Shown here piece by piece: positions 47,758-58,550 of a stretch of DNA of 64,000 nucleotides. The stretch is from Trifolium pratense. Lineage: Eukaryota; Streptophyta; Magnoliopsida; Fabales; Fabaceae. The stretch spans positions 32,476,409 to 32,540,408 of the forward strand of contig NC_060065.1 of the NCBI RefSeq assembly GCF_020283565.1, given 5' to 3'. The notes below the pieces were generated by a model, which worked only from the letters and a program-made list of their open reading frames with translations, had not been told where the DNA came from and did no database searches. The position numbers and the translations under genes are program-made. Position 1 is the first letter of the stretch. Each line of letters opens with the position of its first letter.

Positions 47758-47900
47758 TATTAAGTTAACGGCATTGGAAGAAACATTAGCCTTAACTACT
47801 GCACAAACACACAACAAGAGCATCATCATCTACAAGATCACTGACGATGGAACAACAATGCTTGGATTGTGGAACACCAACCTCAATATATATTTGGCAA

Positions 47901-48073
47901 ATGCTAAATAGTATCCCCGGGCACTCTTTAAGCCCTTAAATAGTAATTTTTTTATAGAATTTTTATCGGAATGCGTAAAGTCAACGCATTGGAAATTGTA
48001 GTGTTTAACTTTTTGAATAAAAAGTTTCTTTAAATAGAATGCTTAAAAAGTGCCCCGGGGGCACTTGTTAGCA
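47901..48073. mobile_element. MITE-like inverted repeat with CCCCGGG arms
   Basis: TGCTAAATAGTATCCCCGGG at the left and CCCCGGGGGCACTTGTTAGCA at the right are complementary, extending to CTTTAAGC/GCTTAAAAAG. No target duplication was seen. Confidence 0.65.
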
Positions 48074-48074
48074 A

Positions 48075-48290
48075 GACCCTAAATTTATCCAAGTGGTAAG
48101 GCTAGCTTTTGGTCCCCTTAAGCATGTAGTCAGAGGTTCGATTCCTAACTCTACGTATGAAGAAAATTTGGTTGGGAGGGCGGAGAACTCAAATTATTTG
48201 CTCCACACACAGGTTCACCAATGGAGATTTGTCATCGCTAATGATAGTGGAAACTTCGTACCAATATCATGATAACCAAAAAAGAAAAAA
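48075..48290 (+). repeat. tRNA-derived SINE
   Basis: A box CCAAGTGGTAAGGCTAGC and B box AGGTTCGATTCCT about 37 bases apart, then a unique body (GATTTGTCATCGCTAATGAT, GAAACTTCGTACCAATATC) and an A-rich end at 48278-48292. Body sequence is related to 14575-14690 and 39085-39190. Confidence 0.65.
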
Positions 48291-49673
48291 AAAGTTGATT
48301 ATTTTTTTGATAAATAATTAAGTTTTGAATTTTGTACTTTGAATTTCATGCACCGCCTATGAATGAATTACTGATTTTTATTTTTTTAACTTAGAACTAG
48401 CTAGTAAAGGACTAAAGGTTGTTTGTGCATTGCGACGGATGGAGTATATACTTTCTCCGGCATCTTTTATAAATAAATATTTCAATTTGCACACGTATTA
48501 AGAAGTTGTTTTTTTGTGTTGATTTTATATAAAAGTTCTATTACAATTACTAAAATGACCTTATAATATATTAATTTTGCATTGGGACTCTACAATCATC
48601 TTAAAAAAATAGAACAATTAATGTGTTGGGTTATATTGCACATGCTCAATTAGAATGTGAACTGTTTTATATAGTGTGGCGATGCTCTAAGAATTTGAAC
48701 CAATGAATGCACTCTTCACCATAAACATCTTAGTTTGAACCAATGAACGCAAACTCTTCACCATAAACATTTTAGTTTTTCTGATTCAACTTATGTGAGA
48801 TTTCTTAATTTCCAATAATATATATGGAATAAATAGTTATATCATTCAAGAGTGGCCTTTACAGTAGTACAAATTAAAAACAAATTTGACTAAAAATAGA
48901 TTATATGCATTCAACTAAATTGTTACAATAAATCAATACAATATAAATTTAAAGTTGTTAAAAATAAAATGGATGAATCTGCGAACAAATTTACAACATC
49001 CAATGATAAAACAATTATAAACACACAAAACAATTTTAACATTTTTGTCAGTTGAGTTGAGACTTGTGGACTTCAAATATTATATTCAATTTCCAAGAAT
49101 ACTCTTCATGTCTCCTATCTATAACCATGACAACATCAAAGTCATTGATTGGATTTTCACTGTATTGAAATTAATATGTCAATCGGAATTACATGAACAC
49201 TAGACTAGGAATGGAAATAAAAACAGTAACAAATGAAAAATCAAAACAAATAATGTCGCAGTAAGGCACCAAAATTATAACAAACAAAAAATAAAAAAAA
49301 ATTATAAATTTATGGTGATGTTTGACCTGACAAATTCTTATTATAATTTTTCTTGGCTACGAGACTCGAAAAATTGTTCCTAATTAATCCGTAACAAATT
49401 GACCCTAACTCACGTTTTTTCTTTTTTTTTTTTGTGTATGTTAAAATACAAATTAATTAGTCCATAAGTTATAGCTCAATTGATAAAAATATCAAAATTG
49501 TTAAGCTGACTGACTTATGTATGTGAGTTTATAATGACTTTACCATTTCGTCTATCTACAATAAAAAAAATATACAAACATCCGAAATAAAGAAATGCTT
49601 TGAAAAAAGATATAAAATTAATGCATGAAATTTCATAAACTATACAACATAAAAGAAAAGACATATTTATTAA

Positions 49674-49857
49674 GAATTTAATTTATATGCACTGTCGGTG
49701 TAAAGTTATTTTGCACATTCGTCTAATAATATAACGACACATCATGTATGGTAATTAAAAACACATGAAGTGTCACATTCATTAAGTGATGTGGCAACGC
49801 GTTATTGGATGTAAGTGTAAAAAACTTTTACACCGACGGTGCACAACAATTAAACTC
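49674..49857. mobile_element. Mutator-type MITE, 184 bp
   Basis: Ends read GCACTGTCGGTGTAAAG and TTTTACACCGACGGTGCACA; outer ends TTTAATT and AATTAAACTC also pair. A perfect 9-bp duplication ATTTATTAA flanks it (49665-49673 and 49858-49866). Same family as 63381-63565. Confidence 0.92.
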
Positions 49858-50047
49858 ATTTATTAAACAACTTTTACGATATTACAATGAAGAACAACCA
49901 TTTTTTTTTTGGTATACAAGAACAACCATATTATTGTTAATATAATGGACGTTATTAATTATGGGCACAACATTAATTAATATGGTGTACTACGAATCGT
50001 CCATTAGCAATGGCATGCATGGGCCATTGTTCATAGATTTTATGTTC

Positions 50048-50566
50048 TTAACGACTGCATATGTAATTAGGCCTAACACGCCCACACCGGTTGAAGAATA
50101 TTCCAAAGGGAATATCAAGATCAATATTAATTAATCCAAAGATATTAGCTTTGAGTGCAGTACAAAGACACACAGAAGCTTCAAGACCAACAAGGCCATC
50201 GATGAGTTGGCAACATTCTCTAGTTTGTGGTGGTCCAATTGATACATTCACTATATTCAACAAATTAGCACAAACATGCAAGTTCCATAGGCCTATTTGA
50301 CACTTAGATGGTGGTCTAGGATACAATTGAGGAGGAGGGGGAGGGGGAGGGGGAGGTGTCGCAGGAATTGATGGTGGTGTAGAAGGAGGTGTGGTAGGTG
50401 GTGGTGTCGTTGGTTCCGGTGCCAATGTGGATGGAGATATCATAGGTGTTAGGGGTGTGGAAGGAGAAATTTTAGGTGGTGGTGATTTGGCACCCAAGAC
50501 AAAAGTAGTGACAAAAAGGAGATTAAGGGAAAAAATGACAAAGGGTGTGACACTCTTTGAATTCAT
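50048..50566 (-). CDS. Hybrid proline-rich protein with an eight-cysteine (HPS-like/LTP-fold) domain
   Basis: Single exon, 172 residues, ATG at 50564-50566. Residues 1-26 form a signal peptide (hydrophobic FVIFSLNLLFVTTFVLG, cleavage near GAKS). Residues 27-87 are a Pro/Thr/Ser-rich wall-type region with PTTPPPTTPPSTPP and a run of nine prolines. Residues 88-172 hold the eight-cysteine motif in the order C-C-CC-CxC-C-C: CQIGLWNLHVC, RECCQLIDGL, ASVCLCTALKAN, then CGRVRPNYIC. This is the HyPRP architecture, in which a secreted protein is anchored in the wall by its proline-rich part and the helical domain may bind lipids. The C-terminal cysteines match the family pattern, so the protein looks intact. 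The family call is firm; the specific role is unknown. Confidence 0.93.
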   Translation of the reverse strand: MNSKSVTPFVIFSLNLLFVTTFVLGAKSPPPKISPSTPLTPMISPSTLAPEPTTPPPTTPPSTPPSIPATPPPPPPPPPQLYPRPPSKCQIGLWNLHVCANLLNIVNVSIGPPQTRECCQLIDGLVGLEASVCLCTALKANIFGLINIDLDIPFGIFFNRCGRVRPNYICSR

Positions 50567-50656
50567 TTTGCAAATTGCAAAAATGTTTGCTTAAAATTTT
50601 GAATAAGTAATTAGGTTTGCTTGTGGTTGATGAATGAATTTGGAGAGGTAAGGTAT

Positions 50657-50672
50657 ACAATATATATTTATA
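50657..50672 (-). promoter_or_regulatory. TATA box of the hybrid proline-rich protein gene
   Basis: CCTATAAATATATATTG on the minus strand, roughly 95-105 bases upstream of the ATG. Confidence 0.65.
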
Positions 50673-50864
50673 GGCAAAATGTTTTTAGCCAACATTTATT
50701 TTTGAAGTGACTACAAGTCTTGTATTTTGGTCAAGTTGAAGGGGCTAAAAGACAAAACAAAAGGTGATTTACTTGTGAAGAAGAAGAAAACAAGGCAAGA
50801 AAATTAAATTTAATTCCTTGTTTGTTAGGTAAGTGAAATTAAAACAAAGAATAAATAAATATTA

Positions 50865-51712
50865 CTCCCTCCATCCCATTTTAAATGACATTTTTGACTA
50901 TACACCTTTCAAAGCGATTTTTTTTCTAATTTTACCCTTTATGTGGACCTCTGTTTATGTGTGGCATGCATACTCAACCAATTTAATCATTACTACTAGT
51001 AATGAAAAAGGTAAAGGGTAGTTTAGTAATTGTACAACTCTCTCCTTTATTTATGCATTTTTCTTAAAGTGTGTGAAATAGTCAAATATGTCATTTAAAA
51101 TGGGACTAGGCATGACAATAGGGCGGGGCGGGGACGAATTTTGCCCTCCCTAAACTCAAACCCATAAAGTTCTGGTTTTCCCAAACCCATCCCAAATTCG
51201 AGCGGGGATAAAAATGATAACCCCAAACTCATACCCAACAGGTATCGGGTATCCCCATCGGGTTTCGGGTATCCCCATTACGCCTCTTTTCACATGAATT
51301 TAGATTGTATTTTAGTATTTTTTATTAAAAAAAAGTTAAATGGTTCAAAATTATTTTTTCTCAACAATATTTTTTAAAATAAAGAAAAAAAAATAGACAA
51401 AATGATTTGTTTAATACTCAAATTTAAAATAAAAATAAATATATGAATGTAATTTAAGAGATTCTTTAAGCGTTTCTAATTTAAAAGAGGTGAAATATAA
51501 TTATTAGTATAAGCGGGCGGGTTTGGGGACGGGTTCGGGGTGGGTATCAATGTACCCATTATCCGCCCCAAACCCATATTTTGAAATCGGGAAAAACACA
51601 AACCCGAACTCAAACCCAGTCAACTCGGATTTTTCCCGTCAAAACGAGTATGGTTTGGGCGGATACCCGCAGGTATGAGTTTTATTGCCATGCCTAAATG
51701 AGACGGAGGGAG
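50865..51712. mobile_element. Stowaway-like MITE split by a hAT-like element
   Basis: CTCCCTCCATCCCATTTTAA at 50865 pairs with TCATTTAAAATGGGAC (51091-51106) plus GAGACGGAGGGAG after the insertion, flanked by TA. Without the 590-bp insert and its duplication it is about 250 bp. It sits 300 bp upstream of the proline-rich protein ATG. Confidence 0.9.
51107..51696. mobile_element. hAT-like element nested in the Stowaway MITE, 590 bp
   Basis: Ends TAGGCATGACAATAGGG and TTTTATTGCCATGCCTA pair. Flanking 8-mers AATGGGAC and AATGAGAC match at 7 of 8. Subterminal GGGCGGGG and CGGGT-type repeats surround an AT-rich core. Confidence 0.88.
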
Positions 51713-51749
51713 TAACATCTTCTTTTTGTGATTAAACATATGTGTGTGG

Positions 51750-53590
51750 TTTGTATTAACATTATATTATTCTTCGTGAAGCACACTATGTAAGTGTCCT
51801 TGTAATTAAAGTACTTTTAGTATGTGAAATAAAGAAAAAATTATATCGGAGGTTCTTTATCTTACTTTTTTTAATACTTTAGTCCTTTATTTTTTTTTTA
51901 ACACTTTAATCCTTTATTTATTTTTATTTTTAAGACTTTAGTTTTTTTTTGTAACACATTAGTTCTTATCTTATTTATTTATAAAAAATAAAGACTAAAG
52001 TATTGCAAAAAAATATAAATGACCAAAATATTAAAAAAAAAGACCGAGGATTTAAAATAAAATAAAATAAAGAAACTGCAGTGTAATTTGCTTATAATAA
52101 AATATTCAGAGCTGCTATATGTAGCTAAGGAATTCTTATCACGAAACAGTTTAAACATTTATTATAATTTTTAATAAAATAAACTATTGTAACTGTTTGC
52201 CTTATATCACTTGTATTTGTTGTCTGTAATATATATTTTGATTTTCTACAAACTTTGCTTGCTGCCACTAATTTTTTTTTCTCAATGTATTGAAATGAAA
52301 GTGAAGCCAAATAAATCAAACTCCAAAATCAATATGATAAAGCTATGAAGCTATGACATGGGTGGAATGAAGGCCGAGCAAGTCGGGACAGTTGTTGGAT
52401 TCTGGCCAAATTTTTTTATATTCTTAGAGGTTAGTTTAGGATAAAATCTGATATTTTTTGTTGAACTACTTATATATTATATCACCTGTGAAATTTTATC
52501 CAAACTCTATAATATATTTGGACTATACAAAAGAACAAGGATCTCGATTCCCAATGGTAATAGTATAGTAGAGCAAAAGGAAGACATCAGAATGGAAAGA
52601 TGGAAAAAAAACACTTGTACACAACTAAACCCTTTAATGACATTCATATCTCAAATTGGTTTTCAAAAATGCAATGTTATTTGGACCGACGGTGAATCCA
52701 TTTTTGTTGGAGAAAGATAGTGAACAATTGGAGAGAGATCGAACCATAATCAAAACACACGGTGCCACATTGTTCGCTGCTAGGCTCTTGTGAAATAATT
52801 TTCAAGAATTTAGCATTTTCCTAAAACATTTTTTCATATTTTTTCATGTGTTGATTTATTCATTTGTTTCTCTCAATTATATCAATTGCGTTTATATTTG
52901 CTTCCTCCTATGATATGTTTAATTTTTAAAATTCTATTATTCGTTTATCTAAAAATATTTTCACTGTTATCTCGTTCACGAAGTAAAATAAATCATCAAT
53001 TGGATTGGATAAAATAAAACTTTTACACAAATTATTTTATATTTTTTATTTGTTTTTACCACTAGTATACAATCCAATAAACTGCCTAATTTGGTTCGGG
53101 ATCAGTTCTGATATCAAGTGATTTCAGCCTCTTATGATTAGGCGGAGAATTGAACTGTGATCCTCTCTACCAAGTCCCGTGTCAATCACCACTAAACCAA
53201 CTGACGATTGATTACACAAATTAATTTAGTTTAAATTAATTTAGGCATAATTATACGCTCGATCTATCTAATTTGGACCATATAGGCATAATTAGTTTAG
53301 ATTCTTAAAATCGACTTTTCAAGTTTGCATTGGGGGGAGGGAAAGGAAGACATGGACCGCATGGAGAAAATTTGAGGTTCATAAGCAACTTTAATTATCA
53401 AAATTTACCCTCTTGTAAGCATAACTTAGATCGATGGTTAAAAAACCTAGATGGTTAAGAAAATTAGGGATATTTAATATGCTAAAGTGCGAATTCGAAC
53501 TCATAATTTATTTAAAAAACTGTTCATTTTTAACATATAATGTTGTGAATTTCGCAGCTAATTAACCTCTTTATAAACAAAAAAAAAAAA
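51750..53590. repeat. Local duplication, copy 2
   Basis: Collinear with 42615-44385 (shared markers listed there). It carries about 1 kb of extra sequence at roughly 51826-52845, and a SINE-like insertion at 53080-53220, while lacking the MITEs of copy 1. Neither this copy nor its left flank contains the microprotein gene. Confidence 0.82.
53080..53220 (-). repeat. Reversed tRNA-derived SINE-like repeat
   Basis: On the minus strand, an A-box-like TTTAGTGGTGATTGACACGG is followed by a B-box-like GGATCACAGTTCAATTC. It is absent from copy 1 of the duplication. Confidence 0.5.
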
Positions 53591-54137
53591 AAAACTTAAA
53601 TATTTTCTTTCTCAGTTTTGATTAAGAGCGACTTTTATGCCATATTCAAGTGGTCACATTGGGGCTTTATCCATGTTAAAAGTGCTGAACTTACCACATC
53701 ACTTGTGTTCAAATTGGTTTTGCAACCGATGTGAAAAGTATTTTTACCCGATATGAAAAGTGTTTCCTGCAATAGTACATAAATCATAATAGTAGCTGTT
53801 TTATAATAGGAGAATCGTGATTGATCATCTGTTTTGCACAATTTTATATAGTGCTGAAAAACGTCTTAAAGAAGATGATCTAGTGTGCGACTCAATCCGA
53901 TAATTTTTTTGGTGGCATATTTTTTAAAACCTATTTTTAAATCGAAAACAACAGTTATCATCAAAATTATTGAAGGCTAGAATCATATATAAATTACTTT
54001 AGCTCTAACAATGGTGTCTTGAGCTGGACTTGAGAATTTTGGTGCACTTCGAACGAAGTTTCATTTCATTGCATGTTCTTTTCGTCTAGAGAACTTGAAT
54101 TGTATTTAAGTCACTTTGAATTTTTTATTTAATAAAA
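53591..54137. other. Intergenic, nothing recognised
   Basis: AT-rich, no coding region or defined repeat. Confidence 0.5.
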
Positions 54138-55167
54138 GGGAAATTCTATGATCCTGCGAAGGAAGAAAAACTGGACCAGGTCTTATTTTTGTGCAAAACA
54201 TAATAGAACAAAAAACTTTACTGAATTTGCTTGTGGGATACGTCATCAGTTCATTAAAAAATATGTTTATGTTTGTTCAAATTACTATTACGTTCGAGTC
54301 AATATCCTCTTCATTTCCAATTATTTCCATTTCTTCTATTATTATATGGAAAATTTTATGGTGCATTCCTGATTTGGACTTTATTGGTGCAGTCCTAAAT
54401 CTAACAAATGAGAAAGCAATATTGACTCAATCAATGACACTTTGAATTATATGGTACATACCACTTATGTGGTACTAGTACTTATCATGTATTCTCATAT
54501 CTATTAATATTGCAATTAAGTCCCTATCATATTAAAAGTTACAAAATTACCCCAATCTTTAAATTGTTTTTAATTTTAATTGTTATTGTAAAAAACTAAA
54601 AACAATTAAAACAAAACATTTTTTTTACTCAAAAACAATTTTTTTTTTTGAAGAGGCAAACAAGTTTTGCGGTATTAGTAAAATCTATTTTGCCTTCAGA
54701 TCGTCTCTTTTGCGAGTACATGTGTCTCTCTTCATATCAACTGTTAATGTTACTCGATTTATTTGAAATCTTATGATGAGTTAGACTTTTTGTTTCTTTT
54801 TTTCGTTTCCACTTTTATCCAATCACCTTGAAAGAATCCTGCTCACAGTTATTATTAGTAATATTCAAAGCATCCGTTTTGGTCATCGTGTCTTCAATGT
54901 TTTTTCCCTTTTTTTCTCTTTGACAATTACTCACATTAATTTCATAAGATTATTATTAATTGTGAGGAATTTTTTCCGTTTTTACTCGCATTAATTTCCG
55001 TTTTGTAAATTATTATTAACTAAATGAGGGACTGATGTACAATAAATAAAAAATTTCTAAGGTTCACCATGAACTTGCGCTGATGTGAAATTAATTAATA
55101 TTCTATTGGTCAATTAAATGGACTGCACCAAAAAAGTCCAAAATAGGACTGCACCATAGAATCTCCC
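54138..55167. mobile_element. Possible TIR element, 1.03 kb
   Basis: GGGAAATTCTATGATCCTGC at the left and GACTGCACCATAGAATCTCCC at the right are imperfect complements. A second inverted pair (TTGGTGCAGTCC near 54390, GGACTGCACCA near 55120) lies inside. No target duplication was found, so class and ends are uncertain. Confidence 0.45.
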
Positions 55168-55211
55168 ATTATTATATAGTTTTGAAAATATAAATGCAAA
55201 TGAGGTGAAAT

Positions 55212-55787
55212 TGTTGGAATATTTTATAATATTCCAATAATATTATGTGGGCAAATATTTTTATATATAATTATATTAGCTATTTATCAATTAGGAGCCT
55301 TAATTGATTAAGTGGTCAAATAAAGTAAAAGACTAATTAGATTTCTATTTAGAATTAATTAATTAATTGGATATGGGCTCAATATGAGTGGATGTCAGGA
55401 TGGTCCATTTCGGAATAATGGGAACCCTAATTGGCCATCACACTATATATAGGCTATGGTCCCCAATATACCGGACACACTGCATATTGACTCTTCTCCC
55501 CATCTGAAGAGTCATAAAGGCATAAGGAGTCCTGGTTGAGGAAGAACCACAAGCCAACGGATGCTCGTCGTCCGTCTCTCTTTGTGTTTCAGGATTACGT
55601 TTAGTTCATCTAATAGATTCGTCATCCAGGTATTCCTAACACCAATCTTTGATAAATCAACATGTTGTAGATCCTATTTTATATACATGCTCATATGTTT
55701 ATTTGGCTTCCGCACTAAAGTAAAATTATGGATTTAATCTATTATAGAGAGCATGTTATATGATTAATTAGTAAATTAACTCTAACA
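55212..55787 (+). repeat. 5' LTR (576 bp)
   Basis: TG...CA borders and a TATATATAGG promoter-like segment near 55443. It is nearly identical to the 3' LTR. Confidence 0.95.
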
Positions 55788-57628
55788 AGTGATATCAGAG
55801 CATGTCTTCATGTTTGATTTATTGGGATAAGCTGAACTTAATTTGTTGTTGTTCATGAATTGAATTTTCTGTTCTTCCTAATTTGTATGAACCCTAAATT
55901 ATAAAGTAATAGACAGCGATATAAATTTTTTGTTTGCTTTTGGTAACCGATTGAATTTCTAATTTGGTCGGGAAGCTGCTTGTGAGTGTTTATAATTTGG
56001 TTGTTTAGCTTGTAAACATATACGATGTATAAATATCCAGTTTTAATCAAATATAAAAGATTTGATCCTTTTATATGTTTTATTTGTAAAGATAGAAGTT
56101 TACAAAAGTAATTTTTCATTCATTCAAGTATTTGATGATCTTAAATTTTGGTATTGATTAAGATCAATTACGGGACTGTGGGGAAAATAAAGTTTTTTTT
56201 TTTCCTATTAATTTGGATGAATCTTGACATTTTGTTAATGGCCGTGTGCTAAACATGTGCATAGATGAGAGTATGACTTAAGTTTTCCATTCATGCTTAT
56301 AAGGATCACTATGGTAAAGTGTGCTATAAGTCTCGGGTTCTTCCCCTTTCGCATGGACGCTGAATTCTTGATTCAGTTGATTGCAATTGCATACGGTATA
56401 AGGCAATTTGGTTATAATTATTATTGTTAGCAAATTAAATTTTGATTATTATATAATAGTTTGCCTCTCTAGCTTAAAAATCCAAGATATGAATAATGAT
56501 CTCCTTCGAGACAGTTTTGTGAAATAAGGTTTGCGGCCATTATTAAGGATTAATTTATGTTTCAAATCCATATGCGATTCTTTTGTTAATCGTGTATCAT
56601 GCATATATTTGTTAGATTTATTCCTTTTATGCATATGTGACTATCAACGGGTTTCATCAGGCAAACAATTTTATGACTAAAGAATTTTTAAAAACTGAGG
56701 ATTTTTTGGTATACAATATTGTTAATAAGGTCACATATTTTGGGAATATATTAGCTAATTTTGGATTATGTGGATTTCTAGAATTTCCATTATGTGTTGT
56801 TCTGTGTTTTTAATTGTTGGGTGTTAATTAAGATCCAACAGATACGGTGTAATTAACATGTAGCTAATATAATTTGGGTGACTTTCGGTTTTCAAATCAA
56901 AGCTTTCGGTTTGTCTGACTTATACTATCTGGCCATATATAGTTACATAGCAAATGGGAATTTTGGATTAAGTTAATTTTGATGATTTGAAAGTTAAACT
57001 TATTTAGATTTGACCTAATTTGCAAACAACAAATTGTTATTGATTCGCAGGTTACTTTTATACTTAAAGTTAATTTTTTGAGAATTAAGGCATATGAATA
57101 TTTGGTTTATTATGAATAGCAATCAATAAGGATTCTCAAAATATTTTGATATAATTTGGTATGTGCAGAAATTAATGTTTGATTCTTTAAATTTTGGGAA
57201 AATATAGATTTTATAATTATTTGTTTATTTATAGAATATAAAGTTTTGGTTTCCTTCTGTTTTGAAAAATACAAGTATAAAATTTCATTCTTTTATTTAA
57301 AGAATCATTTAGTATATGTGAATCGATTGTAGCATGAATATTCTTTGGTATATATAAGGATTTAATTTTATTTTAAATTAAATATTTGGTTTATAGCATG
57401 ATTGTGATTTTTGAATTTATTGTTATTATGTTTCTACAATAATTTTCTTTTATTATGCACTTCGGATATATTTCATGTTAATTTCAATTTGCTTGTGAGT
57501 TTGTTCTCACATTAAGGGATGCCGAATAATCTTATTATTATCAAGCGGTGTCATAAAGGAATACGGCCTACATTTTATGAGTAGTGCCTTGTAAATTTAA
57601 GACTTTTCCCATTTGATTTAATAAATTG

Positions 57629-58082
57629 TTAGGTGATTTTGGCTGAGTTGGTTGAAACAACATGTTACAAAAGTAACCTCTGTTGCGTAGATTTGATTCA
57701 GTTATATCACATAAGGATGTATAAAATTATTCATGCAAAATATTTCGGCCGAATAATTGTCTAGTGATTTTGGCTGAGTTGGTTGAAACAACATGTTGCA
57801 AAAGTAATCTCTGTTGCGTAGATTTGATTCAGTTATAATCACATAAGGATGTATAAAATTATTCATGCAAAATATTTCGGCCGAATAATTACATACATAT
57901 ATATTCAATTTATTAAATTGTCTAGTAATTTTGTTTGAGTTGGTTGAAACAAAAGTTGCCTAAAGCAACCTCAGGTGTGTAGACTATATTCAATTGAAAT
58001 TATAAAAGATGTAGTATGAGATTATTCATGCGAGCTGTTACAGTCGGCCAAAAGGAAGACGTGCAGTTTGGCCGAATAATAT
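57629..58082. repeat. Tandem 133-bp repeat inside the retrotransposon (two good copies, one diverged)
   Basis: GTGATTTTGGCTGAGTTGGT starts copies near 57633 and 57766; both end ATTTCGGCCGAATAATT. A third, more diverged copy starts near 57925 and ends TTGGCCGAATAAT at about 58080. Confidence 0.88.
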
Positions 58083-58084
58083 AC

Positions 58085-58550
58085 ATACCTGTGATGGTAA
58101 ATGTGTGGTAATTATTAAGTTTATCCATGTGGATAATGGTTGGTGTCAAAGACGCACATTATCTGACAGGACTTATTATCAATGTTTGATCATTACGTTG
58201 AGAGTACCACTTGCAGTTAATTCTTACAATCAAAGATTGGGGATTGATGGTGCGCTTGATATCTTGTTTGTCTTATAATTTACAAATAAAGAAGTGCACG
58301 TCTCTATATTAATTAATTGACGTGCCTAATAAAGTCGTGTTAGTGTAGATCCATACAAGTATTTAGTGGATTGCATTCACACTTATAATGGTAAACATGT
58401 GACGATTATAAGGATTTATTATTTGTCAATATTGACCGTCAGTGTTTGATCATTGTCACAAAATACCACTAGCAATTGATGTTATTTTTTAAGGGTTTGA
58501 CATCAATGATGCATTAGGTATTCTGGTGAGTAATTTTTTTGGTTCTCTAT
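58085..58550. repeat. Diverged direct repeat inside the retrotransposon
   Basis: 58089-58290 and 58385-58540 share GGTAAA(T/C)(G)TGTG, AGGACTTATTATCA/AAGGATTTATTATTT, GTGTTTGATCATT and TACCACTTGCAGTTAATT/TACCACTAGCAATTGATG in order. Confidence 0.65.

Larger units (their letters stand above)
47758..49664. other. Intergenic; inverted repeat and SINE-like element, no gene
   Basis: Apart from the two repeats listed separately, AT-rich without coding. 48680-48780 has a tandem duplication of TTTGAACCAATGAA(C/T)GCA with CTCTTCACCATAAACAT. Confidence 0.5.

Noticed and set aside
54148..54445. Two overlapping frames of 74 and 84 codons
   Set aside because: They lie just inside a probable inverted-repeat element, overlap each other and show no recognisable domain.
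57629..57900. CRISPR-like array
   Set aside because: The 133-bp units are tandem repeats without spacers inside a plant retrotransposon.
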